A DNA stretch of 64,000 nucleotides from Providencia vermicola (GCF_020381325.1 NZ_JAGSPI010000011.1:124001-188000), one strand, 5' to 3'; positions 11,252 to 21,639 are shown, counted from the first letter of the stretch. Notes: generated by a model not told the origin, from the sequence alone. Program-made: numbers and translations.

Positions 11252-11283
11252 GGGAGATTGTATTGAATGTATCACAATATCCC
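11252..11283. promoter_or_regulatory. Operator-like inverted repeat before nlp
   Basis: GGGAGATTGT (11252-11261) and ACAATATCCC (11274-11283) form an inverted repeat with 9 of 10 positions matching and a 12-bp centre. It lies 53 bp before the nlp ATG. A role in binding the Mu-type proteins or Nlp itself is inferred only from position. Confidence 0.4.
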
Positions 11284-11335
11284 GTTACTCGTACCATTAA
11301 CTCTACATGATTCTGAATGAAAAAAGGACTAAAAA

Positions 11336-11608
11336 ATGATTTTACGGAAGTCAGACTGGCACCCAGCAGACATCATCGCAGCATTACGTAAGCGTGGAAC
11401 GACACTTGCTGCTATTTCACGTGAAGCAGGGCTGAGCTCTTCAACCCTCGCAAATGCTCTTTCACGTCCATGGCCTAAAGGAGAATGGATTATTGCCAAT
11501 TTTTTAGGAATTCACCCATCTGAAATCTGGCCAAGCCGATATTACGACCCGATAACAGGTAATTTATTAGAAAGGAAAGTAAGAGAAAAAATACCAACGG
11601 AAGATTAA
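11336..11608 (+). CDS. sfsB: Ner-like transcriptional regulator Nlp/SfsB
   Basis: This 90-residue protein has a lambda-repressor-like HTH of the phage Mu Ner family. WHPADIIAALRKRG and SSSTLANALSRPWPKGEWII match E. coli Nlp/SfsB (92 residues) closely. An AAGGA site lies 8 bases before the ATG. In E. coli the gene sits between ispB and murA; here ispB is still near but murA is absent and metC follows. E. coli SfsB has been linked to maltose gene expression; its role in this organism is unknown. Confidence 0.88.
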   Translation: MILRKSDWHPADIIAALRKRGTTLAAISREAGLSSSTLANALSRPWPKGEWIIANFLGIHPSEIWPSRYYDPITGNLLERKVREKIPTED

Positions 11609-11631
11609 AATCGAATGAAAATAATTATAAG

Positions 11632-11675
11632 GCCGTGAATAATAACTTTGTTTATCCACGGCTTTATCTTTTTAT
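11632..11675 (+). terminator. Terminator of nlp
   Basis: GCCGTGAATAA (11632-11642) pairs with TTATCCACGGC (11652-11662), one mismatch, followed by a T-rich tail. It lies between convergent nlp and the lyase gene. Confidence 0.7.
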
Positions 11676-11696
11676 CATTACTCAATAAAGAAAATA

Positions 11697-12869
11697 TTAT
11701 TTCATACGCGCAAAACCGTCAGACAGATCCTGCTTTAAATCATCCAGATTTTCTAAACCAATCTGAAGTCGCAGTGTTGGGCCACCTGGCTCCCAATGTG
11801 TGACTGTACGGTATTCAGCGCAATTAAACGGGATAATTAAGCTTTCAAAGCCACCCCATGAATAGCCCATGCCAAAAATAGATAACCCGTCTAACATATT
11901 CGCAATATCAGTCTGGGTGTATTTCGGGTCTAACACGATGGAAAATAACCCCGATGACCCTGTAAAGTCCCTTTTCCATATTTCATGGCCAGGACAATCA
12001 GAAAATGCAGGGTGTAAAATTCGAATAACTTCAGGGCGTTGCTGTAACCAGTGGGCAATATTTAGCGCTCTTTCTTGGGCTTCTTTTAAGCGAATAGGCA
12101 ACGTTCTCATACCACGTAAAGCCAGAAAACAGTCTTCCGCTCCAGGCAACATCGCCATGTAGTCATAAGTTTCACGTAGTTTTGGCCACCATGCTTGATT
12201 TGCAGACACAATCCCCATCAGCAAATCAGAGTGACCACCTAAATATTTTGTTCCTGCTTCGAGTGAAATATCACAGCCCAGCTCATGCGCTTTAAAAAAC
12301 AAAGGTGTTGCCCATGTGTTATCGATGATGGTGGCAATATTATGCCTTTTCGCAACATCAACGATCGCAGGAACATCTTGAATTTCAAAACTTTGAGAAC
12401 CTGGAGACTCTAAAAAAATGGTGCTGGTATTTGGCCGCACAAGTGTTTCAATCTCTGCGCCGATCATCGGATCGTAATAAGTGGTCTCAATTCCCATTTT
12501 ATCCAATAACCCGTGGCAAAACTTACGAGTTGGCCGATAAACACTGTCTGGCATCAATAGGTGATCGCCCGATTTCAGTGTCGTTAACAAGGCTAGGACT
12601 ATCGCTCCTAACCCTGATGGTGACAACACCGTCCCCTCAGCCCCTGCGAGAACAGACCACGCCTGTTCAAGTTGCTTAATGGTTGGCGTGCCCGCTGTAC
12701 CGTAGTTAAATTCGGCTCTATCGTTGATTAAGGCATCAACCGTTGGGAATACCACCGTCGAACCACGATAAACAGGGGCATTCACGAACCCTGATTGCTT
12801 CGCTGGGTCTCTTCCAAGCTGGGTCACTTGTGTATCAACATGAAACTCAGAAACTGCTTTTTTCTTCAT
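11697..12869 (-). CDS. metC: Cystathionine beta-lyase-type PLP enzyme
   Basis: This 390-residue enzyme belongs to the Cys/Met-metabolism PLP family. Visible features are Y56-GT (SAM-family phosphate contact NYGTAGTPT), DNTWATPLFF with the PLP-contacting Asp near 183, and the Schiff-base lysine K208 in AGTKYLGGHSD. MetC splits cystathionine to homocysteine, pyruvate and ammonia, and also desulfurates cysteine. It follows an amino-acid permease by 25 bp, with a LysR gene divergent, so a catabolic role in cysteine or cystathionine use is as plausible as methionine synthesis. Substrate choice cannot be read from the sequence. Confidence 0.85.
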   Translation of the reverse strand: MKKKAVSEFHVDTQVTQLGRDPAKQSGFVNAPVYRGSTVVFPTVDALINDRAEFNYGTAGTPTIKQLEQAWSVLAGAEGTVLSPSGLGAIVLALLTTLKSGDHLLMPDSVYRPTRKFCHGLLDKMGIETTYYDPMIGAEIETLVRPNTSTIFLESPGSQSFEIQDVPAIVDVAKRHNIATIIDNTWATPLFFKAHELGCDISLEAGTKYLGGHSDLLMGIVSANQAWWPKLRETYDYMAMLPGAEDCFLALRGMRTLPIRLKEAQERALNIAHWLQQRPEVIRILHPAFSDCPGHEIWKRDFTGSSGLFSIVLDPKYTQTDIANMLDGLSIFGMGYSWGGFESLIIPFNCAEYRTVTHWEPGGPTLRLQIGLENLDDLKQDLSDGFARMK

Positions 12870-12894
12870 GAGATCCTCTCATCAACATCATTAT

Positions 12895-14181
12895 TTATTC
12901 GAAAAACTTAAAGAATGGTGACAGACACAACAGCACACCAAAGAAAATGATAAACCATACTGTTGGGCCTTTAAATTTGTGCAGTGCTGGGACTTTGTAA
13001 ACCAGATAACATGGGATCAAACAAGAAACGATACCAAACAATGGACCACCTAACTGCATAAAAAACAGGATTGAGAATCGTGTTGAAACCCAGAACCACA
13101 GTGCGATAATCACGCCTAAGCATACGCCATAGTGCAATACTGTTTGGTTAATGCGCTCTTCAGGCATAAATCGAGTGAGAATATTCACCACTATGCCTTT
13201 TATCGCTTCTTGGAAGCCCAAGTAAATCCCTAAGAATGCTGTTAAGATTGCAAAAATATTCAATAATGCCGTCATCACTTTCACCACAGCACCTGGTATC
13301 ACCTGCGCGGCAATCGCTAATGCAGAAATATTTTGCTCGAAAGCGGATACCGCTTGTTCATGGCTAATTGAAAAGGTAAACGAAAATGCAAAGAATAATA
13401 CGGCGACAGCTAAAATAATATAAGCAACGCGGTTAGCCCGTATTGCACGGTAAGTCGCAATGCGTTTATCGCTTTCTAACTTACGATAAGCAATATTCAT
13501 TGGGCTCAAAATTTGCACAAATAAAATAGAAAACAATGTGAATGGCAATGTTAAGAAAACATCTCGCATAAATGGCAGAAAATCAGGAAAGGCCGTGATA
13601 TTCGCAAAGTTCCAATATGGCACCATGACAACACCAAGCAGTACAATAATCCCAAATTTCACAATAACCATTGGGCCTGATACTTTAAACAGTAGCCTCT
13701 CTCCTTGCGCCGCTATCGCGACTAATACGGAAATAATAATCAACCCATACCAGATAGAGTCAGATAATAACCCTTCGGTTAATCCAAAGGTTTTAATATA
13801 CGAGGCGCTGTCGAAGGTCACAGCTAATGAATAAGAAAACATGCCGTGCAATAACATTAAGAAGTAAGCTATCCCTAATGCTATCCCCCAGTTTTTACCC
13901 AAATATTGCGTAATAACACTTGCATAATCATTACATTCTTCAGATTCAGATAGCGTTCTAAGATATAAATTTTGTAACCAATAAATGGCTGGATAAGAAA
14001 GCATGGTTGCCGCAATAAACACCCAAATGCCTTTAATACCAATTTGCACAGGCATAAATACAATTCCTGAGCCAATCGCCATCCCGATGCATAAAATTAC
14101 CCAACCTACATCATATTTTGTAAAAGGGATCTTTTTGGTATCAATCGGATTACCTGCACTTGCCTGAATACTATTAGACAT
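12895..14181 (-). CDS. HAAAP-family amino-acid/proton symporter
   Basis: This 428-residue inner-membrane transporter has about 11 hydrophobic segments and begins after a short hydrophilic head with [19 protein letters not shown], the glycine-rich first helix shared by SdaC, TdcC, YhaO and YqeG. It is the first gene of a two-gene unit with the MetC-like enzyme. The substrate is not determinable. Serine is the commonest in the family, but the partner lyase suggests a sulfur amino acid such as cysteine or cystathionine. Confidence 0.8.
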   Translation of the reverse strand: MSNSIQASAGNPIDTKKIPFTKYDVGWVILCIGMAIGSGIVFMPVQIGIKGIWVFIAATMLSYPAIYWLQNLYLRTLSESEECNDYASVITQYLGKNWGIALGIAYFLMLLHGMFSYSLAVTFDSASYIKTFGLTEGLLSDSIWYGLIIISVLVAIAAQGERLLFKVSGPMVIVKFGIIVLLGVVMVPYWNFANITAFPDFLPFMRDVFLTLPFTLFSILFVQILSPMNIAYRKLESDKRIATYRAIRANRVAYIILAVAVLFFAFSFTFSISHEQAVSAFEQNISALAIAAQVIPGAVVKVMTALLNIFAILTAFLGIYLGFQEAIKGIVVNILTRFMPEERINQTVLHYGVCLGVIIALWFWVSTRFSILFFMQLGGPLFGIVSCLIPCYLVYKVPALHKFKGPTVWFIIFFGVLLCLSPFFKFFE

Positions 14182-14353
14182 AGTCTATTCCTCAACGTTA
14201 TAGATTTAATTATTAAAAAAGTTAGGAACAACATTATTTGTAGGCGTTAATTTTTCACTATCGCCGCTTTTTAATACTGGTGTGGCTCGAGCAAACTGCG
14301 ATAAATTCACAATTATAGTATGCTGGAATAAATGAGTTTGATAGGGCGGGACA

Positions 14354-15328
14354 ATGCTAATAAATAAAAACACTTTTGCGTTCAAAGCAAAAATTGACAG
14401 CTACGCGATTTTTCGACATTTGGAATTATTTATCAAAATTGTCGAATGTAATAGCTTTAGCCTAGCGGCGAAGAAGCTGAATGTAACGCCATCATCCGTC
14501 AGCCGAGGGCTACAACAGTTAGAAGATCAATTGGGTGTAGTCTTGCTAAAACGAACAACCCGAAATTTTATTTTGACCGATGCAGGGCGCTATTTATTGC
14601 AACGATCGCAAAACTTATTGGCTGATCTTGATGATTCACTGATCAACACCGCAAGCTTCTACCAACATGCTCAAGGGCAATTAAAGATCACTTGTTCCAT
14701 TGCATTTGGTGTCTGCCATTTAATGCAAATCTACAGTGAATACCGCGAAACGAATCCCAAAGTCAGTTTATCCGTTGACCTTAATGATGAGCTAATTAAT
14801 TTAAATGAAGTGGATTTTGATATTGCGTTACGTATTACTAGCCACCCACCTGAGAATTTTGCGCTACGGAAAATTTGCAACATTAATTGGGTATATTGTG
14901 GTAGTCGGACGTATTTTGAGCGTTATGGTATTCCTCAGTCTCCCGCCGATATTGCATCACATAATTGCTTAATTAATCCAAATATTCCTGACACATGGCG
15001 AATGACGGATAAAGATGGTAGCGCTTATCCTTTGGAAATTAATAATATGATTGAGGTGAATAGCAGCTTAGGTTTATTAGAAGCTGCACGTTGCCACCAG
15101 GGCATTGTTTGCTTACCCACATATATGTTAGGCAATTATATTGAAAATGGCGAGTTGATCCCTGTCTTGCTGGATTACGACCCAAAATCGACACCATTTG
15201 CACTGTATGCGTTATATCACCCTGCTCATACACACTCACCGAAAATCAGAACATTCATTGATTTTTTAGTGGAAAAAATACCGTCCGATCCACATTGGGA
15301 TCATTGGATGCGACAGCATGCCTCGTAG
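14354..15328 (+). CDS. LysR-family transcriptional regulator
   Basis: This 324-residue regulator has a LysR HTH at about residues 20-80: FIKIVECNSFSLAAKKLNVT, SSVSRGLQQLEDQLGVVLLKRTTR. A periplasmic-binding-protein-like effector domain follows. The N-terminus carries about 18 extra residues before the HTH; a later start is possible. It is divergent from the permease-metC unit with 172 bp between them, the usual arrangement for a LysR protein controlling its neighbour, so it probably responds to the amino acid taken up there. Confidence 0.85.
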   Translation: MLINKNTFAFKAKIDSYAIFRHLELFIKIVECNSFSLAAKKLNVTPSSVSRGLQQLEDQLGVVLLKRTTRNFILTDAGRYLLQRSQNLLADLDDSLINTASFYQHAQGQLKITCSIAFGVCHLMQIYSEYRETNPKVSLSVDLNDELINLNEVDFDIALRITSHPPENFALRKICNINWVYCGSRTYFERYGIPQSPADIASHNCLINPNIPDTWRMTDKDGSAYPLEINNMIEVNSSLGLLEAARCHQGIVCLPTYMLGNYIENGELIPVLLDYDPKSTPFALYALYHPAHTHSPKIRTFIDFLVEKIPSDPHWDHWMRQHAS

Positions 15329-15345
15329 TCGTCGCGTAGAAACTA

Positions 15346-15385
15346 AAAAGGTTGAGTTCTATAAAAAGAGACTCAACCTTTTCGA
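15346..15385. terminator. Bidirectional terminator between lysR-type gene and mdh
   Basis: A perfect 12-bp stem AAAAGGTTGAGT (15346-15357) / ACTCAACCTTTT (15371-15382) with a 13-base loop lies between convergent genes, with T runs on both strands. Confidence 0.85.
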
Positions 15386-15405
15386 TTAGGAAAAATTAAT
15401 TAGCA

Positions 15406-16344
15406 TTAGCCATTAATGAATTTTTCACCTAACTCGATATCCGCTTTCAGGACATCTAACATGTCTTTCAGCGCTTTTTCTTCAAATGCGCTTAATTTGC
15501 CAATTGGCAGGTGTTTTTCGATACCGTTTTTACCTAAAACAACAGGCTGTGCGAAGAAACGTGCATGTTGGCCTTCGCCTTCAGTGTAAACACACTCAAC
15601 CACGTTGCTTTCACCTTGCAGACCACGAATTAAAGATAAACCTAAACGTGCTGCTGCTTGGCCCATAGACAGTGTCGCTGATCCGCCACCCGCTTTCGCT
15701 TCAACTACTTCAGTACCTGCATTTTGGATACGTTTAGTTAATGCTGCGATTTCGTCATCAGAGAAGCTTACGCCTTCAATTTGTGATAACAGAGGCAAAA
15801 TAGTCACACCAGAGTGACCACCGATAACTGGAACTTCGATATCGTTGACGTTTTTACCTTTTAATTCCGCAACAAAAGTATTAGAACGGATGATATCTAA
15901 TGTTGTCACACCGAATAAACGGTTTTTATCGTATACACCTGCTTTTTTCAGAACTTCGGCAGCGATTGCAACGGTGGTATTCACTGGGTTAGTGATAATA
16001 CCAATTAATGCTTTCGGGCAAGTTTCTGCGATTTGTTGAACAAGGTTACGAACGATGCCTGCGTTGATGTTAAACAGGTCTGAACGGTCCATGCCTGGTT
16101 TACGTGCAACACCCGCAGAGATAAGAACAATATCCGCACCTTTCAGTGCAGGTTTCGCATCTTCACCAGCAAAACCAGACACTTTAACGTCTGTTGGGAT
16201 GTGGCTTAAGTCAGCAGCAACACCTGGAGTGACCGGTGCGATGTCGTAGAGGGAGAGTTCTGAACCGGCTGGAAGCTGGTTTTTGAGAAGAAGGGCGAGA
16301 GCCTGACCGATACCACCTGCTGCACCTAGGACTGCAACTTTCAT
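15406..16344 (-). CDS. mdh: NAD-dependent malate dehydrogenase
   Basis: Mdh interconverts malate and oxaloacetate in the cytoplasmic TCA cycle. The 312-residue protein has the NAD Rossmann start [12 protein letters not shown], the substrate arginines R81 and R87 ([13 protein letters not shown]) and R153, and the catalytic pair D150 and H177 ([10 protein letters not shown]). The length equals E. coli. It is divergent from argR, as in E. coli. The same window also encodes the quinone-linked enzyme Mqo, giving two malate-oxidising routes. Confidence 0.98.
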   Translation of the reverse strand: MKVAVLGAAGGIGQALALLLKNQLPAGSELSLYDIAPVTPGVAADLSHIPTDVKVSGFAGEDAKPALKGADIVLISAGVARKPGMDRSDLFNINAGIVRNLVQQIAETCPKALIGIITNPVNTTVAIAAEVLKKAGVYDKNRLFGVTTLDIIRSNTFVAELKGKNVNDIEVPVIGGHSGVTILPLLSQIEGVSFSDDEIAALTKRIQNAGTEVVEAKAGGGSATLSMGQAAARLGLSLIRGLQGESNVVECVYTEGEGQHARFFAQPVVLGKNGIEKHLPIGKLSAFEEKALKDMLDVLKADIELGEKFING

Positions 16345-16839
16345 TCTGAAACTCCTTAATTTGTACTTTAAAAAGATATCACTTTATTTGTTTATACACT
16401 CAACACATTACGTATAAAAAACAATTTCTTAACAGATAGAGAGAGAGTTTAACGCTAGAGAATTTGTTGACTAATTGCCATCATTCTAAACAAATTCCTT
16501 ATCTGTTAATGAGATAACGGGCACTTTTTTAACAAATAGTTTTTCTCACTATTGCTTTTCGCACAATAAGTTGTATTTACTGCTCACTATTCAAACAAAA
16601 ACCATTTTATTAACAATAAAATTACAACTTTTATAAGCTAAATTCATTGCTCTATTATGCTAATGTTTAATACTGACTATTTAAGATAAATAAACCATTC
16701 ACGCTGAAAACGGAATAGCATAAAACCCAAAGAGTTCTATTATCATTGATTATTAAATCATCATAACGCAATTTTGTTGCATAAAAATGCACTTTTACGG
16801 ATAATACAACTTAGTTTAATGCCGATGAATGGGTTAATT
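16345..16839. other. Divergent intergenic region mdh/argR
   Basis: This 495-bp AT-rich region carries the promoters of both genes. An inverted repeat TTATCT/AGATAA lies at 16499-16517 and an ARG-box palindrome near the argR end. No gene seen. Confidence 0.5.
16776..16793. promoter_or_regulatory. ARG box upstream of argR
   Basis: TGCATAAAAATGCA (16778-16791) is a perfect 14-bp palindrome of the form of the arginine-repressor operator (consensus core TGAATaaaaATTCA). It lies 46 bp before the argR ATG, fitting autoregulation. A second adjacent box, usual for high-affinity binding, is not obvious. Confidence 0.55.
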
Positions 16840-17831
<992 letters not shown>

Positions 17832-17859
17832 CTATCTAACCCATTATCAGTAGGCTTGA

Positions 17860-19242
17860 TTACTCATCGACTTCAGTTTCTGCTTTGGCTTTTAAACCTG
17901 CTAGCAATTTTCCATGGATGCCTTCAAAGCCACCGTTGCTCATCACGAGAACATGGTCACCTGGCTGCGCTGTCTCAATCACCATATTTGTCAGTGCATC
18001 AATATCCGCACTCCAACGAGCAGGTTGTACGCATTTTTCGGCAATGTCCGTCACCATCCACGGGATATTAGTCGGTTGAAATAAAAAGACTTCATCAGCA
18101 CGACCTAAAGCGGGAGCGATATCATTTTTATTCACACCCATTTTCATGGTATTCGAGCGTGGTTCTAACACGGCAATAATGCGTGAAGTCCCCCCCACCT
18201 TGCTACGCAACGCTTCGAGTGTTGCCAAAATCGCAGTTGGATGATGCGCAAAGTCGTCATAAACACTTACGCCATTTTCCACACCTCGCAACTCAAGGCG
18301 GCGACGTGCATTGATAAATTTACCCAATGCAATACAAGCTTCTTTAGCAGGTACACCAACATGGTGAGCCGCAGCAATTGCCATCAAACCATTTTGGATA
18401 TTGTGGTTACCCACTTGTGACCAAGAGACTTCGCCCACTTTTTCTTGCTGAAAATACACTTCAAAGTGGCTACCATCGTGGTTTAGCTTCACCGCTTGCC
18501 ATTCGCCATGTTCACCGCCCACCAGCTCTTGCTCACTCCAACACCCCATGCCAATCACTTGTTTTAAATGATTGTCATTGTCTGGAGTAAAGATTTTTCC
18601 ACTGGCAGGGACGATACGAACAAGGTGATGAAATTGTTTTTGGATCGCTTCGAGATTGTCGAAAATATCCGCATGGTCAAACTCAAGGTTATTCAAAACC
18701 AAGGTTTTTGGGCTGTAATGCACAAATTTTGAGCGTTTATCGAAGAAAGCACAATCATATTCATCGGCTTCAATCACAAAAAATGGGCTTTCGCCAAGTT
18801 TAGCGGACACATCAAAATTACCTGGCACACCACCAATTAAGAAACCTGGCTTATAACCGCAGTCTTCTAAGATCCACGCTAACATTCCTGCTGTCGTGGT
18901 TTTACCATGAGTTCCCGCCACAGCAAGTACCCAACGCTCAGGTAATACATGGTCATGTAACCATTGAGGGCCTGAAGTATAAGGTAAACCTCGTTCTAAT
19001 ACGGCTTCAACACACGGGTTACCACGCGTCATGGCATTGCCAATCACCACCATATCTGGGATCGGTTCGAGCTGAGCTGGATCATAACCTTGAATAAGCT
19101 CAATGCCTTGATTTTCAAGCAATGTGCTCATTGGTGGATAAACATTTGCATCTGATCCCGTCACTTTATGGCCTAAAGATCGCGCCAATATTGCTAAACT
19201 TCCCATAAAGGTACCGCATATACCTAAAATATGTATGTGCAT
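17860..19242 (-). CDS. mpl: UDP-N-acetylmuramate:L-Ala-gamma-D-Glu-meso-DAP ligase
   Basis: Mpl reattaches recycled murein tripeptide to UDP-MurNAc in the cytoplasm. The 460-residue Mur ligase shows the N-terminal Rossmann start HIHILGICGTFMGSLA, the ATP loop GTHGKTTTAGM near 108-118, and central VIEADEYDCAFFDKRSKF, where the carbamylated-lysine-type region and DAP-ligase residues lie. NNLEFDHADIF and DDFAHHPTAI are Mur-ligase signatures. It is divergent from fbp as in E. coli. Confidence 0.96.
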   Translation of the reverse strand: MHIHILGICGTFMGSLAILARSLGHKVTGSDANVYPPMSTLLENQGIELIQGYDPAQLEPIPDMVVIGNAMTRGNPCVEAVLERGLPYTSGPQWLHDHVLPERWVLAVAGTHGKTTTAGMLAWILEDCGYKPGFLIGGVPGNFDVSAKLGESPFFVIEADEYDCAFFDKRSKFVHYSPKTLVLNNLEFDHADIFDNLEAIQKQFHHLVRIVPASGKIFTPDNDNHLKQVIGMGCWSEQELVGGEHGEWQAVKLNHDGSHFEVYFQQEKVGEVSWSQVGNHNIQNGLMAIAAAHHVGVPAKEACIALGKFINARRRLELRGVENGVSVYDDFAHHPTAILATLEALRSKVGGTSRIIAVLEPRSNTMKMGVNKNDIAPALGRADEVFLFQPTNIPWMVTDIAEKCVQPARWSADIDALTNMVIETAQPGDHVLVMSNGGFEGIHGKLLAGLKAKAETEVDE

Positions 19243-19347
19243 TCTTTTTCATCCAATTAGCATGAGGTTTGTCACTATTCTACCCATCAATAACAGGTTT
19301 ATAAATGCATTAACCTATTAATCTTTTTTTTATTTAGTTAAACTCTC

Positions 19348-19365
19348 CCCCGCGCGGGGTATAAT
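19348..19365 (+). promoter_or_regulatory. fbp promoter -10 with GC palindrome
   Basis: A perfect TATAAT (19360-19365) is immediately preceded by the self-complementary 12-mer CCCCGCGCGGGG (19348-19359). The -35 is poor (GTTAAA 17 bp upstream). It lies 42 bp before the fbp ATG. Confidence 0.55.
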
Positions 19366-19407
19366 CGTCCCGCAAAACCTTTGTCAATTTTATTCAGGAC
19401 CTTCGTC

Positions 19408-20415
19408 ATGAAAACATTAGGCGAATTCATCGTCGAAAAGCAACAAGATTTTCCTCATGCAACAGGTGAGCTGACGTCACTGCTGTCAGCAATTAAACTG
19501 GGCGCTAAAATTATCCACCGTGATATTAACAAAGCTGGACTCGTCGATATTCTTGGCACTAATGGTGTTTCGAATATTCAAGGTGAAGTCCAGATGAAGC
19601 TTGACCTGTATGCAAACGAAAAACTGAAAGCGGCCCTAAAAGCACGCGGAGAAGTCGCTGGTATCGCCTCTGAAGAAGAAGACGAAATTGTCATTTTCGA
19701 AGGAGACCGTGCAGAAAACGCAAAATATGTCGTATTAATGGACCCACTTGATGGTTCTTCGAATATCGATGTAAACGTTTCCGTCGGGACAATTTTCTCA
19801 ATTTACCACCGTATTACACCAATTGGGCAACCTGTAACTGAAGCAGACTTCCTGCAACCAGGTAACCGCCAAGTTGCTGCGGGTTACGTTGTTTACGGTT
19901 CATCAACCATGTTGGTTTATACCACGGGAGTTGGTGTGCATGCGTTTACTTACGACCCATCATTAGGCGTGTTCTGCTTATCTCATGAGAAAGTCATGTT
20001 CCCATCGGAAGGCAAAATGTACTCCATTAACGAAGGTAACTATATCAAGTTCCCTATGGGTGTTAAAAAGTACATTAAATACTGCCAAGAAGAAGATAAA
20101 GCAACTAACCGCCCTTATACCACACGCTATATTGGCTCTTTAGTGGCAGACTTCCACCGTAATTTGCTCAAAGGGGGTATCTATATCTACCCAAGCACAG
20201 CAAGTCACCCAAATGGAAAACTGCGCCTACTGTATGAGTGCAATCCAATTGCGTTCTTGGCTGAACAAGCTGGCGGTAAAGCAAGCGATGGTGCGAACCG
20301 TATTTTAGATATTATCCCAAGTGAATTACACCAACGTGCTCCGTTCTTCGTCGGAACTGAATCCATGGTAGAAAAAGCTGAATCATTCATGCGTGAATTC
20401 CCAGACGCTGAATAA
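19408..20415 (+). CDS. fbp: Class I fructose-1,6-bisphosphatase
   Basis: Fbp hydrolyses fructose-1,6-bisphosphate to fructose-6-phosphate in gluconeogenesis. The ATG at 19408 ([20 protein letters not shown]) gives 335 residues versus 332 in E. coli. The metal-binding and catalytic signatures are [24 protein letters not shown] (Asp and Glu ligands) and the C-terminal [26 protein letters not shown] with the lysine-containing FBPase motif. A strong terminator follows. Confidence 0.97.
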   Translation: MKTLGEFIVEKQQDFPHATGELTSLLSAIKLGAKIIHRDINKAGLVDILGTNGVSNIQGEVQMKLDLYANEKLKAALKARGEVAGIASEEEDEIVIFEGDRAENAKYVVLMDPLDGSSNIDVNVSVGTIFSIYHRITPIGQPVTEADFLQPGNRQVAAGYVVYGSSTMLVYTTGVGVHAFTYDPSLGVFCLSHEKVMFPSEGKMYSINEGNYIKFPMGVKKYIKYCQEEDKATNRPYTTRYIGSLVADFHRNLLKGGIYIYPSTASHPNGKLRLLYECNPIAFLAEQAGGKASDGANRILDIIPSELHQRAPFFVGTESMVEKAESFMREFPDAE

Positions 20416-20433
20416 TCTAATTCACTAATGCTC

Positions 20434-20457
20434 AGGCGGGATCCCCCGCCTTTTTTG
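20434..20457 (+). terminator. Terminator of fbp
   Basis: The stem AGGCGGG/CCCGCCT with loop ATCC (20441-20444) is followed by TTTTTTG. Confidence 0.88.
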
Positions 20458-20501
20458 TCCCTTTTTTTCGCCAACTAGTGAGTTTTGCCCCTTTTTGCGG
20501 C

Positions 20502-20507
20502 TATAAT
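20502..20507 (+). promoter_or_regulatory. ppa -10 box
   Basis: TATAAT followed by GTCCCCCAC resembles the fbp start region. It lies 120 bp before the ppa ATG. No strong -35 is seen at 16-18 bp. Confidence 0.45.
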
Positions 20508-20626
20508 GTCCCCCACGCTATCTACCCGAAAATGTGAACGACTTGAAAATCGATAACTAACACTATTTAATCAGTACGTTAATAGTAAACGGGTAAATTC
20601 ATTATTCACACAAAGGATACATTTAA

Positions 20627-21157
20627 ATGGGCCTGAACAATGTACCGGCAGGTAAAGATCTGCCAGAAGATATCTACGTTATCATCGAAATTCCAGCTAA
20701 CGCAGATCCTATCAAATACGAAGTTGATAAAGAATCTGGCGCGCTGTTCGTAGACCGTTTCATGTCAACAGCAATGTTCTATCCGTGCAACTACGGTTAC
20801 ATCAACAACACACTGTCTTTAGATGGCGACCCAGTTGACGTGTTAGTCCCAACACCATACCCATTACAACCAGGTTCTGTTATTCGTTGTCGCCCAGTTG
20901 GCGTCCTGAAAATGACCGATGAATCAGGTGAAGATGCGAAATTAGTGGCTGTTCCACACACTAAACTGAGCAAAGAATACGACCACATTAAAGATGTGAA
21001 CGATATCCCTGAGTTACTGAAAGCACAAATCACTCACTTCTTTGAACATTACAAAGATTTAGAAAAAGGTAAGTGGGTTAAAGTTGATGGTTGGGATAAC
21101 GCAGAAGCTGCTAAAGCGGAAATTATCGCCTCTTTCGAACGCGCTGCGAAAAAATAA
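20627..21157 (+). CDS. ppa: Inorganic pyrophosphatase, family I
   Basis: Ppa hydrolyses pyrophosphate to two phosphates and so drives nucleotide and aminoacyl-tRNA synthesis. The 176-residue cytoplasmic protein has the pyrophosphatase signature DGDPVDVLV near 66-74 and nearby acidic metal ligands, with YGYINNTLS before it. AAAGGATACATTTAA before the ATG provides the ribosome site. The sequence is about as close to E. coli Ppa as any gene here. Confidence 0.98.
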   Translation: MGLNNVPAGKDLPEDIYVIIEIPANADPIKYEVDKESGALFVDRFMSTAMFYPCNYGYINNTLSLDGDPVDVLVPTPYPLQPGSVIRCRPVGVLKMTDESGEDAKLVAVPHTKLSKEYDHIKDVNDIPELLKAQITHFFEHYKDLEKGKWVKVDGWDNAEAAKAEIIASFERAAKK

Positions 21158-21185
21158 TTTTCCCCTTCAGGAAATATTATTGAAG

Positions 21186-21212
21186 GCTCTGGCTAACCCC
21201 AGAGCTTTTTTT
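21186..21212 (+). terminator. Terminator of ppa
   Basis: GCTCTGG (21186-21192) / CCAGAGC (21199-21205) with a 6-base loop is followed by seven T. Confidence 0.88.
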
Positions 21213-21225
21213 ATGCCTTTCAATA

Positions 21226-21252
21226 TAAAAACGCCGGCAATATTGCCGGCGT
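21226..21252 (-). terminator. Terminator of tamA-tamB-ytfP operon
   Basis: A perfect 22-bp palindrome ACGCCGGCAATATTGCCGGCGT (21231-21252 in two 11-bp halves) is followed on the minus strand by a T run, 36 bp after the ytfP stop. Confidence 0.8.
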
Positions 21253-21288
21253 ACTTGCACATTGTCCACTCAACAAAATAGTGTGTGG

Positions 21289-21636
21289 TTATTTTTCTTC
21301 ATCACGTTTGAGCCAATCGCCGCTTTTAATTTGGCGTAGGCCATCAACCGAATGCTTATACAGATAAATCCAAGCGTTGCCATATGGCGTTGGGATCAAC
21401 TCTCTTACATAATCGAGGGAGTTTTTCTTTAGCTCATCTAGCTCGGTCAAAATCGATGGGTTGATGCGGTATACTTCGCACTCAATGGCTCCATCGCCTT
21501 TCACCACAGCGGGATAAAATCCAAGATCATACAGTTCATAGCCTTCTAGCTTGTGCTCGCCTAACAATTGAGCATAAGTCATCCAGTGATGATTTCCTTG
21601 CTTTTGTCTTAAGCTGCCATAAACAATTACACGCAT
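21289..21636 (-). CDS. ytfP: Gamma-glutamylcyclotransferase-like protein YtfP
   Basis: This 115-residue member of the GGCT/AIG2-like fold begins VIVYGSLRQKQGNHHWM, the substrate-binding YGSLR loop of the family, with ECEVYRI carrying the likely catalytic Glu near 54 and LDELK after it. Enzymatic activity of YtfP is not established. It lies 3 bases after tamB, so it is cotranscribed with the tam genes, an arrangement shared with E. coli. Confidence 0.9.
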   Translation of the reverse strand: MRVIVYGSLRQKQGNHHWMTYAQLLGEHKLEGYELYDLGFYPAVVKGDGAIECEVYRINPSILTELDELKKNSLDYVRELIPTPYGNAWIYLYKHSVDGLRQIKSGDWLKRDEEK

Positions 21637-21639
21637 AAT

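Larger units (their letters stand above)
10822..11335. other. AT-rich divergent intergenic region with several palindromes
   Basis: This 514-bp region between Mu-type paralogue B and nlp has no convincing gene. It contains a hairpin with T-tail at 11082-11109, inverted repeats CAGAAATT/AATTTCTG (11207-11214 and 11224-11231) and GTTATT/AATAAC (11231-11250), and a longer imperfect inverted repeat at 11252-11283, all before the nlp start. Confidence 0.6.
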
